64,000 nt of DNA, taken from positions 26,846-90,845 of the forward strand of contig NZ_JQKI01000023.1 of assembly GCF_000745965.1 (NCBI RefSeq). The letters are read 5' to 3'. The notes under the pieces were generated by a model. It had not been told where the DNA came from. It made no database searches and was given only the letters and a program-made list of their open reading frames with translations. Of the stretch, positions 35,869 through 45,068 are shown piece after piece (the first letter of the stretch is position 1; each line of letters opens with the position of its first letter). Made by a program: the position numbers and the translations under genes. The stretch comes from Edaphobacter aggregans DSM 19364 (lineage in GTDB: Bacteria > Acidobacteriota > Terriglobia > Terriglobales > Acidobacteriaceae).

Positions 35869-37446
35869 CTATGGCGCGAGCGTGTAGACGTCGAATCGTT
35901 CGAGGGTGGAGGGCTGACGGCGGTACTGCGACCAGGCGGCAGCGAAGGCGGGACTGCGCTCGAACCACGCCAGGAGGTCGATGTTCTTGCCTTCGAGGCC
36001 TTGGCAGGTGCTCTCCACACGGCAGCGCTCGACGAGGACGACCTTGGGGCGCCACCGGTTGAGATCCTCGGTGGTCTCACGGCGCTGGAGATCGGCCAGG
36101 TAGGCGACGGTCTCGGGCGGCAGGCGCTTGAAGGGCGCCGAGGGATTTTTGGCGCCGGTCTCGTTCTGCAGGATGGCTGGGATGAGCCAGAGATGGGCGA
36201 AGCGGCCTCCCCAGTCGAGATGAAAGTAGTAGGCGCTGGCCAGAGGCACCACTCCGGTAGAGATGGCATAGACCGTAGTGGAGGGCGGCAGGCGCGAGAA
36301 GACGGGGTCCACTTCGGTGTAGACGTGGTTGGGAAGCTTCGCGTTGAGCGGGCCCGAGAGGCCGCAGAGGAGAAGAGCGGCGGCGGAGAGTCCGGTGAGG
36401 CGTCGTGCCCGGGAGAGCCGCCCGAAGTATGGAGAGAGCAGATCGATGCCGAGCCACGTGATGGCGAGGAGAAGAAAGGCCCGGTAGGGATACCGATGAT
36501 ATTGCCAGTCGGTGTGCTGAAGGTCATAGGCGATGAAGGCGGCGAAGCTGGCAAGTAACAGGCCGGAGGAGGTCGCCGGATCGCACAGACGCCGGCGGAG
36601 GAGATACCACGCGATGAAGAGGATCCCGATCAGAAGGAGATATACGCTGGAGTTGACTGCGAGGGCGAGGGTGGTGGAGGTTCCGAGCCCCCAGTAGGTG
36701 TCGAAGAGCAACGGCAGCGTGCGGGTGCGGTAGCGCGGCGTGGCGACCAGAACGAGAAGAAGGATCAAGATGCCGGTCGCGGCGAAGGAGATGATCTGCG
36801 GTGAGAGGATACGGCGGAAGCTGCGTGTCTGGATGGCGCGAAGGAACTCAAACGCGAGGACGACGAGGATGAAATGGGGCTTAAGCCAGACGGCGAGGCC
36901 GGCGCAGGTGCCGATTACACACCGCTCCCAGAGTAAGAGACGCGAGGGATCGGGCGCGGTCGAGGCCAGGAGATAGGGCAGCAGTAGGATGACGACGAGG
37001 TGCTCTCGCTGGCCGAAGTCGTAGCCGCCGACGGCGAAGAGAACCATGACGGTGAAGCAGCCGAGGAGTCCGAGCGAGAACGCGTTGGTAATGGCCGAGG
37101 AGCGGGTGCGATAGACGATAGAGGTGCACCACAGAGTCGCGACGAGGACCATCGCCGCGACGATCACGCGAAAGACAGCCCCCGGAGCAAGATGGAGACC
37201 CTGTGCCAGGAGTAGAGGGACGGCCGAGAACCAGATGATGACGGGCGGATTGGTCTCGGAGAGGCGGGGGCCGTAGATCTCGTCTCCGCCGAGGAAGCGC
37301 TGCGCTTCAAAGAGGCAGGTCGTCTGGTCGTGGCCGACGCGGTTAGAGTACTGGCTCACAAAGAACGAGAAGAAGAGCGCCAGAATGCCGGCGAGGATGA
37401 CGAGTGCAGGGAGATGGTTTCGCGCGTACGAGACGGCTGGGTTCAT
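35869..37446 (-). CDS. Polytopic membrane protein, probable GT-C glycosyltransferase-like
   Basis: 525 residues with about ten membrane spans. An N-terminal span is followed by a periplasmic loop with acidic residues (VGHDQTTCLFEAQRFLGG and YGPRLSETNPPVIIW), the arrangement seen in GT39/GT83-type (PMT/ArnT) enzymes that use polyprenyl-phosphate sugars. A soluble C-terminal part (about 400-525) follows. The sequence is too divergent to name a substrate. The start at 37446 (MNPAVSYARN) directly precedes the first span; upstream codons are unlikely coding. A polyisoprenoid-linked envelope glycan role is inference. Confidence 0.72.
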   Translation of the reverse strand: MNPAVSYARNHLPALVILAGILALFFSFFVSQYSNRVGHDQTTCLFEAQRFLGGDEIYGPRLSETNPPVIIWFSAVPLLLAQGLHLAPGAVFRVIVAAMVLVATLWCTSIVYRTRSSAITNAFSLGLLGCFTVMVLFAVGGYDFGQREHLVVILLLPYLLASTAPDPSRLLLWERCVIGTCAGLAVWLKPHFILVVLAFEFLRAIQTRSFRRILSPQIISFAATGILILLLVLVATPRYRTRTLPLLFDTYWGLGTSTTLALAVNSSVYLLLIGILFIAWYLLRRRLCDPATSSGLLLASFAAFIAYDLQHTDWQYHRYPYRAFLLLAITWLGIDLLSPYFGRLSRARRLTGLSAAALLLCGLSGPLNAKLPNHVYTEVDPVFSRLPPSTTVYAISTGVVPLASAYYFHLDWGGRFAHLWLIPAILQNETGAKNPSAPFKRLPPETVAYLADLQRRETTEDLNRWRPKVVLVERCRVESTCQGLEGKNIDLLAWFERSPAFAAAWSQYRRQPSTLERFDVYTLAP

Positions 37447-37735
37447 GGATAAGGGCCGAGTTGTGCACTGAGCTGGCTGGGCGCCCACTTGAAGCTTGGA
37501 TTGCAAACAGGGAACTTCTGGTTGCCGCGAACGTCGCACCAGCGCTGCTATTCGGTCTCGGGGCGGTCTCGGTCCACTCTACGGACTGGACCAAGGGGAG
37601 AGCTTTCAGGTCCTCGACGACGGCCTTCAGGGTGGAGGCGTGTGTGTGGAGGACTCGAGGACGGCCTGGACGATGGAGGTTCTAAGGTATTGGCGGACCG
37701 GAAACGATTCAGGTAAAGGGGGAAGGGACCGGAGG

Positions 37736-37812
37736 TGGTAGCGCCAACGGGGATCGAACCCGTACTCTCAGCCTTGAAAGGGCCGCGTGTTAACCGATTA
37801 CACCATGGCGCC
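37736..37812 (-). tRNA. tRNA-Glu (anticodon TTC)
   Basis: 77 bases including an encoded CCA. The acceptor stem is GGCGCCA / TGGCGCT, the D-arm carries GGTTAA, the anticodon loop reads CTTTCAA, and the T-arm contains GGTTCGATCCC. The unusual 5' start GGCGCCA pairs fully apart from one G-T pair. Confidence 0.95.
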
Positions 37813-37882
37813 AGCAGGGGATGCCGTCACTTCCACTATATGCTGTTCGCAGGGCTGCGACGAAGTTTCTGAGAGGAAGGCT

Positions 37883-37959
37883 TGGTAGCGTTACCGGGGC
37901 TCGAACCCGGACTCTTCGCCTTGAGAGGGCGACGTGTTAACCAGTTACACCATAACGCC
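37883..37959 (-). tRNA. tRNA-Glu (anticodon CTC)
   Basis: 77 bases including encoded CCA, with acceptor GGCGTTA / TAACGCT and anticodon loop CTCTCAA. It lies 70 bases from the TTC isoacceptor on the same strand, so the pair reads both glutamate codons from one transcript. Confidence 0.95.
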
Positions 37960-38088
37960 ATGACAGAGATAGCTCTCTGTTGCGATGAGTTGATTATAGC
38001 AGGAAATATCTGCTGACTGGACTGGCTCGGGGCCAAATTTTGGATGTCCTGCTGTGGAAGGTTTCGCTTTGCTTTGAGTCCTGCCGCT

Positions 38089-38152
38089 TCATGCGAACGA
38101 CTTCGATTCTTCCCCTTCGGCTTCCCTCAGGGTCAGAATGACGACCGTGTGC
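38089..38152. repeat. Dispersed gtcattctga motif (inverse orientation)
   Basis: On the minus strand this reads cgtcattctgaccctgagg, then ccgaagggg and aagaatcgaag. It resembles the start of the element at 27771 (cgtcattctgagccgaagg, then gaagaa). No gene is supported here. Confidence 0.5.
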
Positions 38153-38159
38153 GATAGAG

Positions 38160-38435
38160 CTAGATGCCGAGCTTCTTGACCTCGTCGTTGTAGTACTTGC
38201 GGTAGAGGATGTCCCACTCCTGGGAGCCTTCGAGGATGATCTTGCGCTGCGAGGCGATCTTCTGGCGGGCGGCGGCGTCGATCTTGGTCTCCTCGAGGAG
38301 AAGCTTTTCGAGAGCCTTGCGGGCCTCCTGCCGGATGGTGTTGCGGTCCTCGAGGAAGTCCACCTCGGGAATCTCGGCCAAGGTGTCGGCTACGGTGTGG
38401 GCGAGCTTGTTGAGTTTGTCGCGGGAGATTCTCAC
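38160..38435 (-). CDS. DUF507 family protein (second of pair)
   Basis: 91 residues, predicted all-helical and charged: MRISRDKLNKLAHTVADTL, EVDFLEDRN, LLLEETKIDAAARQKI and the family-typical end SQEWDILYRKYYNDEVKKLGI. DUF507 has no established function. Its start overlaps the stop of the upstream DUF507 gene by four bases, and both are close to 90 residues, pointing to a heteromeric pair from gene duplication. Confidence 0.9.
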   Translation of the reverse strand: MRISRDKLNKLAHTVADTLAEIPEVDFLEDRNTIRQEARKALEKLLLEETKIDAAARQKIASQRKIILEGSQEWDILYRKYYNDEVKKLGI

Positions 38436-38710
38436 AGCACCGCCTTGTACTTGCGAGCAAGCTCGTTTTTGACCTTCTTGAACATCTCCGGATAGCTTGC
38501 GCCGTGCTTGCGCATGTCATCCTGAAAGGCCTCGAGGATGACCCGGACCTCGTCGTTGATGCGGTCTTCGAGCGCCAGTTCATCGACCATGGCTGCCGAG
38601 ACCCGCTCGTCGACCAGGGCAGGCTTTTCGGTCTTGATCATCTTTTGTGCGATGAGGTGCTTTACGGTCTGGCGCGCCAGATACCCTACGTAATCTTTAG
38701 AGAAGATCAT
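38432..38710 (-). CDS. DUF507 family protein (first of pair)
   Basis: 92 residues: MIFSKDYVGYLARQTVKHLI, a variable middle (ERVSAAMVDELALEDRINDEV), and YPEMFKKVKNELARKYKAVL. It is similar in layout to the next gene, with which it overlaps by four bases. Function is unknown. The DNA upstream (38711-38788) separates it from a ferredoxin relic. Confidence 0.9.
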   Translation of the reverse strand: MIFSKDYVGYLARQTVKHLIAQKMIKTEKPALVDERVSAAMVDELALEDRINDEVRVILEAFQDDMRKHGASYPEMFKKVKNELARKYKAVL

Positions 38711-38788
38711 TGACTTGAAACCGAGACCGATCCGTTGAGTTTAACTCGACTATAACATGCAGATGTCAACCGGCCGACAGTGGTGTCT

Positions 38789-38993
38789 CTACTTCCGCTT
38801 GCCCCCGTTGCGGTGGGGACAGCTCTCGGAGTTGATGCAGGATTCGGGCAGGCGCGGCGCTCGACGGGGCGGCCCCCAACAAGGTGCTCCTGGACGATCT
38901 CGTCGACGTCGTGCGGATGGACGTTGCCGTACCAGACGGCCTCGGGTGGTGCTCGAATAAAGACATCTGGGTACGATTCTACCGGCGCGGAGA
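38789..38993 (-). pseudogene. 3' fragment of a thioredoxin-fold [2Fe-2S] ferredoxin
   Basis: The minus strand encodes EAVWYGNVHPHDVDEIVQEHL then GGRPVER, matching the conserved C-terminal part of stand-alone (2Fe-2S) ferredoxins of the thioredoxin-like type. After a one-base slip the next frame gives RLPESCINSESCPHRNGGK and a stop at 38789, the expected tail. Everything N-terminal to this, including the cluster-binding Cys residues, is absent. It is a truncated, frameshifted remnant with no recognisable start. Confidence 0.65.
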
Positions 38994-39057
38994 GGTTGCG
39001 GGCGTGTCGAAACCATGAGTGCAGGGGAGGGAGTTTTTTTGAGACAATAGTCTTTCG

Positions 39058-39528
39058 ATGCAATCAGACAATCTCATCTCGCTCAAAGACGACATGGTGG
39101 CCTTCATCGCCGGCCACGGCATGCGAAGGATGAACGGCTATATCTCCGAAGATGTCCCAACGGTGCTGTTCGAGGAAGAGAACCCCGACGGCTGGAAGGA
39201 CTTCGTGGAGCTGGCGAAGGCCTCAGGCGCGCCGTTTCTGACGATGAGCGAGGTGGTGCTCGAGAAGGCGGACATCGCCGTGCTGATCGAGCGGATTCGC
39301 GACCAGGTGTACCCGGACGACGAGGCTCCGGAGATCGAAGACGCCGAGCGGCTGGTGCGGCACGTGGGCAAGATCGGCTACCTGCAGCTGGGCTTTGCGC
39401 ACCAGGGCGTGATGTTTCTGTTCGAGGTGGCGACGGACTGGTATGACAGCTTTCAGGACCTGCTGGAGACGGTGGCGGACCTGGATGGCATCGTCGTGGA
39501 CGACCGAGAGAACGACGAGGGGCGTTGA
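39058..39528 (+). CDS. Conserved hypothetical acidic protein
   Basis: 156 residues with no signal peptide or membrane span. It begins MQSDNLISLKDDMVAFIAGHGMRR and has an acidic composition throughout. The centre reads VVLEKADIAVLIERIRDQVYPDDE and the end reads TDWYDSFQDLLETVADLDGIVVDD. I recognise no domain. The stop is nested in the TTG start of recJ (TTGA), so it is probably translated together with recJ. Confidence 0.72.
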   Translation: MQSDNLISLKDDMVAFIAGHGMRRMNGYISEDVPTVLFEEENPDGWKDFVELAKASGAPFLTMSEVVLEKADIAVLIERIRDQVYPDDEAPEIEDAERLVRHVGKIGYLQLGFAHQGVMFLFEVATDWYDSFQDLLETVADLDGIVVDDRENDEGR

Positions 39529-41378
39529 TCGAAAGCAACGTGGGGATCGAGCGCGAATGGGTGACGTGCGCAGCGGATGACGCTGCCATCGAGCGCGTGA
39601 TGGCGGCAGTGGGCTGTCCGCGCGGGATTGCTCGACTGCTGGTGGCACGCGGGTTTGTGGAGGAGGCGAAGGTGAAGGCGTTCTTTGCGCCTTCGCTCGA
39701 CGACCTGTTTGACCCCATGCAAATGCTGGGGATGGCGGCCGCTGTTGAGCGGATTCAGCGCGCAGTGCGCGAGTGCGAGCCAATCCTGATCTACGGCGAC
39801 TACGACGTCGATGGCACGACCGCCACGGTTCTGCTGAAGACGGCGATTGAGCGCACCGCTCCGAAGGGCAAGCCTGCGCAGGTGCGGTATCACGTTCCGC
39901 ATCGCATTCGAGAGGGTTACGGGATGCGGACGGGCGTGCTGGCCGATGCCGCGATGGCCGGCGTACGGCTGGTGATCAGCGTGGACACAGGGATTCGCGC
40001 GTTTGCCGCTGCGACAGAGGCCAAGGCGCTGGGCCTCGACCTGATCGTGACGGACCATCATCTGCCGGACGACGCGCAGGGAGTTCCGGAGGCGGTGGCG
40101 GTGATCAATCCGGCGCAGCCGGGGTGCGGATATCCGTTCAAGGGGCTGTGCGGGGCGGCGGTGGCGTTCAAGCTGGCGCACGCGATTCTGCGCGCGGCGT
40201 GCGAGAGCGATGCGGAGCGGCACAGGCTGGAGCGGGCGCTGGTGCCATCGTTCCTGAAGCTCGTGGCGATTGCGACGATTGCGGACTCGGTGCCGCTCGA
40301 GGGCGAGAACCGTGTGATCGCAGCGCTGGGACTGCGCGAGCTGCGCAATCCAGTGCAGGCAGGGCTGCGGGCCCTGATGGAGGTGGCACAGATTCCACTG
40401 GACCGCGCGCCCACGGCGACGGAGGTAGGCTTCCGGATTGCGCCGCGCATCAATGCAGCGGGACGCATGGATGTGGCGAGCGACGTCGTGGAGCTGTTTC
40501 TGACGCGCGATGTCAAGCTTGCCCGCGAGTTGGCCGCGAAGCTGAACCGGCTGAACGACGACCGCAGGGCGACCGAGGCGAAGGCGCTGGAGGCGATCGA
40601 CGCCCGGCTGGCCGCGCTGCGCGGAGAGGACGGTCACTTCCCTGCCTTGTGCCTCGTCATGGACGACGCGGAGTGGCATCGCGGAGTGCTGGGAATTCTT
40701 GCCTCGCGTATCGTCGACCGCACGGGCAGGCCGGCGCTGGTGCTGACGCATGAGGATGGGCATGCGCATGGCTCGGGGCGCTCGATCGAGGGTTATCACC
40801 TGCTGGACGCTCTGACGGCCACGCACGGAGATGGCGAGGTGTTCACGCGATTTGGAGGGCACGCGCACGCGGTGGGGTTCTCGCTGCCGGTCGAGCGCAT
40901 GGCGCTGCTGCGCGAACGCATGGAGCGCCACAGCGGCGAGCTCCTGGCGGCGGAGCTGCTCGCTCCTCCGATGGAGTGCGATGTGGAGATGAGGCTGGAA
41001 GAGCTGACGCCGGAGTTTTATTCATGGCTGGAGCGCTGCGGTCCGTTTGGCATCGGAAATCGTGAGCCTCTGTTGATGACTCGCGACGTAACGCTTGCGC
41101 GCGACGTACGGATGATCAAGGAGAGGCATGTATCCATCGAGGTCGACTGCGGAGGAGCGCGCTTCTCCGCAGTCGGATGGAGCCGCGGCGGCATGGAGTG
41201 GAGCTCGCGGTGCCGGGAGATGGCGCTGACGGCGGGTGCGAGACTGGACCTCGCCTACCGTCTTCGCGCGAAGATGAATCCGTACTATCCGGGGCTGGAG
41301 CTTGAGCTGGTGGATGCTCGGATTGCGGCCAGTTCACCCAGAACGATTGCCGCCGTGGGTGTTGTCGACCCGAGGTAA
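39525..41378 (+). CDS. recJ: Single-stranded-DNA-specific exonuclease RecJ
   Basis: 5'-3' exonuclease acting in RecF-pathway recombination and mismatch repair. 617 residues. DHH phosphoesterase motifs: IYGDYDVDGTTA, ISVDTGI, VTDHHLPD (the DHH) and CGAAVAFKL. The DHHA1 domain has GGHAHAVGFSL, and a C-terminal OB-like domain follows. The first codon is TTG overlapping the upstream stop; GTG six codons later is also possible. It is slightly longer than the minimal core but within the RecJ range. Confidence 0.93.
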   Translation: MIESNVGIEREWVTCAADDAAIERVMAAVGCPRGIARLLVARGFVEEAKVKAFFAPSLDDLFDPMQMLGMAAAVERIQRAVRECEPILIYGDYDVDGTTATVLLKTAIERTAPKGKPAQVRYHVPHRIREGYGMRTGVLADAAMAGVRLVISVDTGIRAFAAATEAKALGLDLIVTDHHLPDDAQGVPEAVAVINPAQPGCGYPFKGLCGAAVAFKLAHAILRAACESDAERHRLERALVPSFLKLVAIATIADSVPLEGENRVIAALGLRELRNPVQAGLRALMEVAQIPLDRAPTATEVGFRIAPRINAAGRMDVASDVVELFLTRDVKLARELAAKLNRLNDDRRATEAKALEAIDARLAALRGEDGHFPALCLVMDDAEWHRGVLGILASRIVDRTGRPALVLTHEDGHAHGSGRSIEGYHLLDALTATHGDGEVFTRFGGHAHAVGFSLPVERMALLRERMERHSGELLAAELLAPPMECDVEMRLEELTPEFYSWLERCGPFGIGNREPLLMTRDVTLARDVRMIKERHVSIEVDCGGARFSAVGWSRGGMEWSSRCREMALTAGARLDLAYRLRAKMNPYYPGLELELVDARIAASSPRTIAAVGVVDPR

Positions 41379-41459
41379 GCTGCCGTATTCCCTGGCGGAA
41401 GTAATTTGTCTGGTTCGTCTTGCGCCGCGGCGCGTCTTATATACTAACGGTTCTACCTG

Positions 41460-42701
41460 ATGCCGACGATCGAGACAAGACGCCTCAATCCTATCGCACT
41501 GACTGGAACCGTACTGGCGGTCGTCGCCATCGGGATCCTGGGAATACGCGTATTTACCCGCGATGTCGTGGAGATACGCGCCGCAGCTGCGACCCACCAG
41601 AATCTGCTGAGCACCGTTTCGACGAACGGACGGGTGGAGCCGATCGAATACTTTCAGGCGCATGCGCCTGCGCCGAGCGTGGTCACGAAGATCTACGTCG
41701 ACGTTGGCCAGAAGGTAAAGAAGGGCGATCTTCTGATCAGGATGGATGACGCCGATGCGGCCTCGCGGCTGGCCACGGCGCACGCCACGCTGAGCAGCGC
41801 CCAGGCAACGGCGAATGACGTGGCTCAGGGTGGATCGCAGGAGGAGCGCATTACGCTCTCAACCGACCTGAACCGGGCGCAGCTGCAGAAGCAGCAGGCG
41901 GAAAAGGACCTGGCCGCGTTGAAGCAGCTGCAGCAGAAGGGAGCGGCCTCGGCGGGCGAGGTAGCCTCCGCCCAGGAGCGCCTGGATGCCGCGAACACGA
42001 CCCTGGCCAACGTACAGCAGCGGCAGACAGATCGTTACAGCGCAACGGACCGGAGCAAGGTACAGGCGCAGTTAGGCGATGCCCGGGCCGCGGTCGCGGC
42101 GGCGCAGAACAGCTACGCGAACGCAAATATCCGCACGCCGCTCGACGGCACGGTGTACTCGATTCCGGTCTCGCAGTATGACTTTGTTTCGGCAGGCGAG
42201 GATCTGATGGACGTTGCGGATCTCAACCGCATCCAGGTACGCGCGTACTTCGACGAGCCGGAGATCGGCAAGCTGGCCGTGGGCCAGGCGGTGAGGATCG
42301 TATGGGACGCCAAACCCAACCAGACCTGGCATGGCCACATCAGCCGCGCACCTTCGACGGTGATCACGTACGGTACCCGCAACGTCGGCGAGTCCCTGAT
42401 TACAGTGGATGATGCGCAGGGCGATCTTCTGCCGAACACCAACGTGACGGTGACGGTGACCACATCGCAGCGCTTCAACGTGCTCAGCGTGCCGCGCGAG
42501 GCTCTTCATACGGAGGGCGCAAGCGACTTTGTCTACCGCGTGGTCCAGGGCAAGCTGGTTCGTACGCCGGTGAAGATCGGAGCCTTCAACCTGACGCGCA
42601 TGGAGATCGTCAGCGGCCTGACCGAGAAGGACATCGTCGCGCTGAATGCGACCAGCAACCGTGATCTGTCGAACGGTCTTGCGGTCAAGATCGTCGAGTA
42701 G
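41460..42701 (+). CDS. Periplasmic adaptor subunit (HlyD/MacA-like)
   Basis: 413 residues. One N-terminal membrane anchor (about 14-35) is followed by a lipoyl-like hairpin (VNG..VEPIEYFQAHAPAPSVVTKIYVDVGQKVKKGDLLIRMDD), a long alpha-helical hairpin with QKQQAEKDLAALKQL, and beta-barrel and membrane-proximal domains (NANIRTPLDGTVYSIPVS, VRAYFDEPEIGKLAVGQ). Such adaptors bridge an inner-membrane pump and TolC. In this cluster a TPR protein and a TolC gene follow, but no ABC or RND pump gene is present. Confidence 0.9.
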   Translation: MPTIETRRLNPIALTGTVLAVVAIGILGIRVFTRDVVEIRAAAATHQNLLSTVSTNGRVEPIEYFQAHAPAPSVVTKIYVDVGQKVKKGDLLIRMDDADAASRLATAHATLSSAQATANDVAQGGSQEERITLSTDLNRAQLQKQQAEKDLAALKQLQQKGAASAGEVASAQERLDAANTTLANVQQRQTDRYSATDRSKVQAQLGDARAAVAAAQNSYANANIRTPLDGTVYSIPVSQYDFVSAGEDLMDVADLNRIQVRAYFDEPEIGKLAVGQAVRIVWDAKPNQTWHGHISRAPSTVITYGTRNVGESLITVDDAQGDLLPNTNVTVTVTTSQRFNVLSVPREALHTEGASDFVYRVVQGKLVRTPVKIGAFNLTRMEIVSGLTEKDIVALNATSNRDLSNGLAVKIVE

Positions 42702-42704
42702 TCT

Positions 42705-43682
42705 ATGGCCTTCCCTCTATCCCCGTCTTTCCTGCGTTTAACGATCCTGCTGGGCATGATGCTTGCACTGCCGGAACGTCTGTTTGCCGATGACGCTCAG
42801 GCTGAGGCGCTGTTGAAGCAGGGCCGCGTGGACGAAGCGGCGGCGATGCTCAAACGGGCGCTGACGACGGACCCCCACGATGCGCGGGCGCACCAGCTGC
42901 TCTGCCGCGTCGATTACGCCCAGGAGATCGCCGAGCCCGCCGTGCGGGAGTGCGAACAGGCGACCCAGGAGGACCCCTCCAACAGCGATTACCAGATGTG
43001 GCTCGGCCGCGCCTATGGCCTGAAGGCCTCGCAGGCACACATGATCGTCGCGTTTGGGCTGGCAAAGAAGGTGCACCTTGCCTTCGAGCGGGCGATTCAG
43101 TTGAATCCGGCGAACGTGACGGCGATGAGCGACCTCGGCCACTTTTATGTCGACGCCCCCGCGATCGTGGGCGGGGGGCTGGACAAGGCCGAGACGCTGG
43201 CCCCGCAGCTGATGGCGAGCTCCCCTGCCAGGGGGCACTGGCTGCTTGCGATGATTGCCAAGAAGAAGAACGACATGGCCACGGCGGAGTCCGAGTTCAA
43301 GAGCGCAGTCGCCGCGGGAAAGACGCCGGAGGCCTGGGTCGACCTGGGGCTCTTCTACCAGCAGACGTCGCAGTACGATAAGGCGGTTGCCGCGCTTGAT
43401 TCCAGCGTGGACGCCAACCGGACGAAGAACGCCGCGCTGGTGGATGCGGCCAGCATTCTTACCGAGATGCACCGGCAGGCGGACCTGTCGGAGAGGTTGC
43501 TGCGCGACTATCTGGCCTCGCCGGCGAAGTCCGACGACGCGCCCGCGTTCAAGGTCCATCAGCAGCTCGGCAAACTGCTCGCGCAGCGCGGCGACACCCC
43601 CGGGGCGCAGCGCGAGTATGTCGCCGCGGCGGCGCTGGCACCCAACTATGCACCTGCACGCAAAGCAGCGCAGGGGATGTGA
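42705..43682 (+). CDS. Tetratricopeptide-repeat exported protein
   Basis: 325 residues. The N-terminal signal peptide (about 1-28) is followed by TPR helices: AEALLKQGRVDEAAAMLKRAL, DARAHQLLCRVDYAQ, YGLKASQAHMI, AFERAIQLNPANVTAMSDLG and QTSQYDKAVAALDSS. TPR proteins scaffold complexes. It begins three bases after the adaptor gene and is followed by tolC, so it is probably a structural part of the same envelope system. Confidence 0.85.
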   Translation: MAFPLSPSFLRLTILLGMMLALPERLFADDAQAEALLKQGRVDEAAAMLKRALTTDPHDARAHQLLCRVDYAQEIAEPAVRECEQATQEDPSNSDYQMWLGRAYGLKASQAHMIVAFGLAKKVHLAFERAIQLNPANVTAMSDLGHFYVDAPAIVGGGLDKAETLAPQLMASSPARGHWLLAMIAKKKNDMATAESEFKSAVAAGKTPEAWVDLGLFYQQTSQYDKAVAALDSSVDANRTKNAALVDAASILTEMHRQADLSERLLRDYLASPAKSDDAPAFKVHQQLGKLLAQRGDTPGAQREYVAAAALAPNYAPARKAAQGM

Positions 43683-43736
43683 GCCGAAAAGCGATACCAT
43701 GAACTTCACTCGATATCGCAGGAGCTTCCCGGACGA

Positions 43737-45068
43737 ATGATCTCTCCCCTACGCCTCTCCATCGCATTGCTGGTGCTTGTGCTGGCGGAGATTCCGGCGG
43801 TGGCACAGATCTCGTTCACGACGGCCGTGGACCTTGCCCTCAAGAACAGCCCCAGGGTGAAGGCAGCCGAGGCCGAGGCCGCCAAGGCACAGGCGGTGCT
43901 CGAAGAGATGAACGCCGCCTATATTCCGACGCTGGTTGGCGGTTCGGGGCTGGGCTATTCGTATGGCTTTCCGGTGGGCCAGCCGTCGGTCGTCAACGTC
44001 AACTCGCAGTCGCTGATCTTCAACTATTCCCAGCAGGATTACGTTCGCGCGGCCCGAGCCTCATTGAACGCAGCCAATCTTGCGCTCCGCGACGTCCGGC
44101 AGGCGGTGGCGGAGGACGCAGCCATCACCTACCTTGCGCTCGATCGCGATCAGCAGCGGCAGGCGGCTCTGGGCGACCAGAACAACTACGCAGCGCGGCT
44201 GGTGAGGATCGTTCAGGACCGGCTGGATGCCGGTCAGGACACGCCCATCGACCTGACGACGGCGCGTCTGACGGCGGCACAGATTCGCCTGGCACGGCTG
44301 CGCGCCGAGGACGTTACGGAGGCTGACCGGGAGCACCTGGCGCGTCTGACGGGCCTTCCCGCAGCCGGGCTGAGCGTTGTCTCGTCGAGCATCCCCGAGC
44401 TCACGCCGCCCGCAACAGATGACGCTCCTCTTGGGCCGATGACGAGCCCCGCCGTGGAGTCGGCCTACGCCGTCGCCAAAGCCAAGCAGCAGACGGCGTT
44501 CGGCGACGACCGCTACCTCTGGCGGCCTCAGATCTACTTCGTGGCACAGTACAGCCGCTTCTCCAAGATCAATAATTACGACCTTTACTACTCAAACTTC
44601 CAGCACAACAACGCGGGCATCGGTATCCAGATTACCCTTCCGGTCTTTGACGCCGTGCACAAGGCGAAGGCCCGTGAGTCCGCGGCTGATGCCGCTCGCG
44701 CGCAGCATGATGCAGAGGCGGCCCGCGATCAGTTTCTCGAGGGCAGGCTGAGGGTTCGCCATGTGACGGCAGAGCTGGCGGCGCGGGCCGAGGTCGCCGG
44801 CCTGGACCAGCAGCTCGCCCAGCAGCAGCTGGACGTGATGCTGGTCGAGCTAAACGCCGGCACCGGAAACTCTTCCGCTCAGCAGATGACGCCGAAGGAC
44901 GAGCAGAGCTCGCGCATCGCCGAGCGCGAGAAGTATCTGGCGTACCTGGAGGCCGGCTTCCAGATGAAGCAGGCCCAGATCAACCTGATGCGTCAGACCG
45001 GAGACCTGGAGAACTGGTTGAAATCCGCAGCGCAGTCTCAGGCACTGGATGCATCAAAACCGCAATGA
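43737..45068 (+). CDS. TolC-family outer membrane efflux protein
   Basis: 443 residues with a signal peptide ending near VAQ. Two TolC repeats are visible: the N-terminal half starts SFTTAVDLALKNSPRVKAAEAEAAKAQAVLEE, and the second is around VESAYAVAKAKQQTAFGDDRYLWRPQIYF. Helical coiled regions include QQLAQQQLDVMLVELNAGT. It forms the outer-membrane channel of a tripartite exporter. Its stop overlaps the start of the next gene (ATGA). Confidence 0.88.
   Translation: MISPLRLSIALLVLVLAEIPAVAQISFTTAVDLALKNSPRVKAAEAEAAKAQAVLEEMNAAYIPTLVGGSGLGYSYGFPVGQPSVVNVNSQSLIFNYSQQDYVRAARASLNAANLALRDVRQAVAEDAAITYLALDRDQQRQAALGDQNNYAARLVRIVQDRLDAGQDTPIDLTTARLTAAQIRLARLRAEDVTEADREHLARLTGLPAAGLSVVSSSIPELTPPATDDAPLGPMTSPAVESAYAVAKAKQQTAFGDDRYLWRPQIYFVAQYSRFSKINNYDLYYSNFQHNNAGIGIQITLPVFDAVHKAKARESAADAARAQHDAEAARDQFLEGRLRVRHVTAELAARAEVAGLDQQLAQQQLDVMLVELNAGTGNSSAQQMTPKDEQSSRIAEREKYLAYLEAGFQMKQAQINLMRQTGDLENWLKSAAQSQALDASKPQ

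Noticed and set aside
37404..37741. Small overlapping ORFs upstream of the polytopic membrane gene
   Set aside because: No ribosome site, no conserved motif, Gly/Arg-rich frames; the region is more likely promoter DNA. About 290 bases here hold no supported gene.
39453..40931. 492-codon minus-strand ORF opposite recJ
   Set aside because: His/Arg-rich shadow with no recognisable domain.
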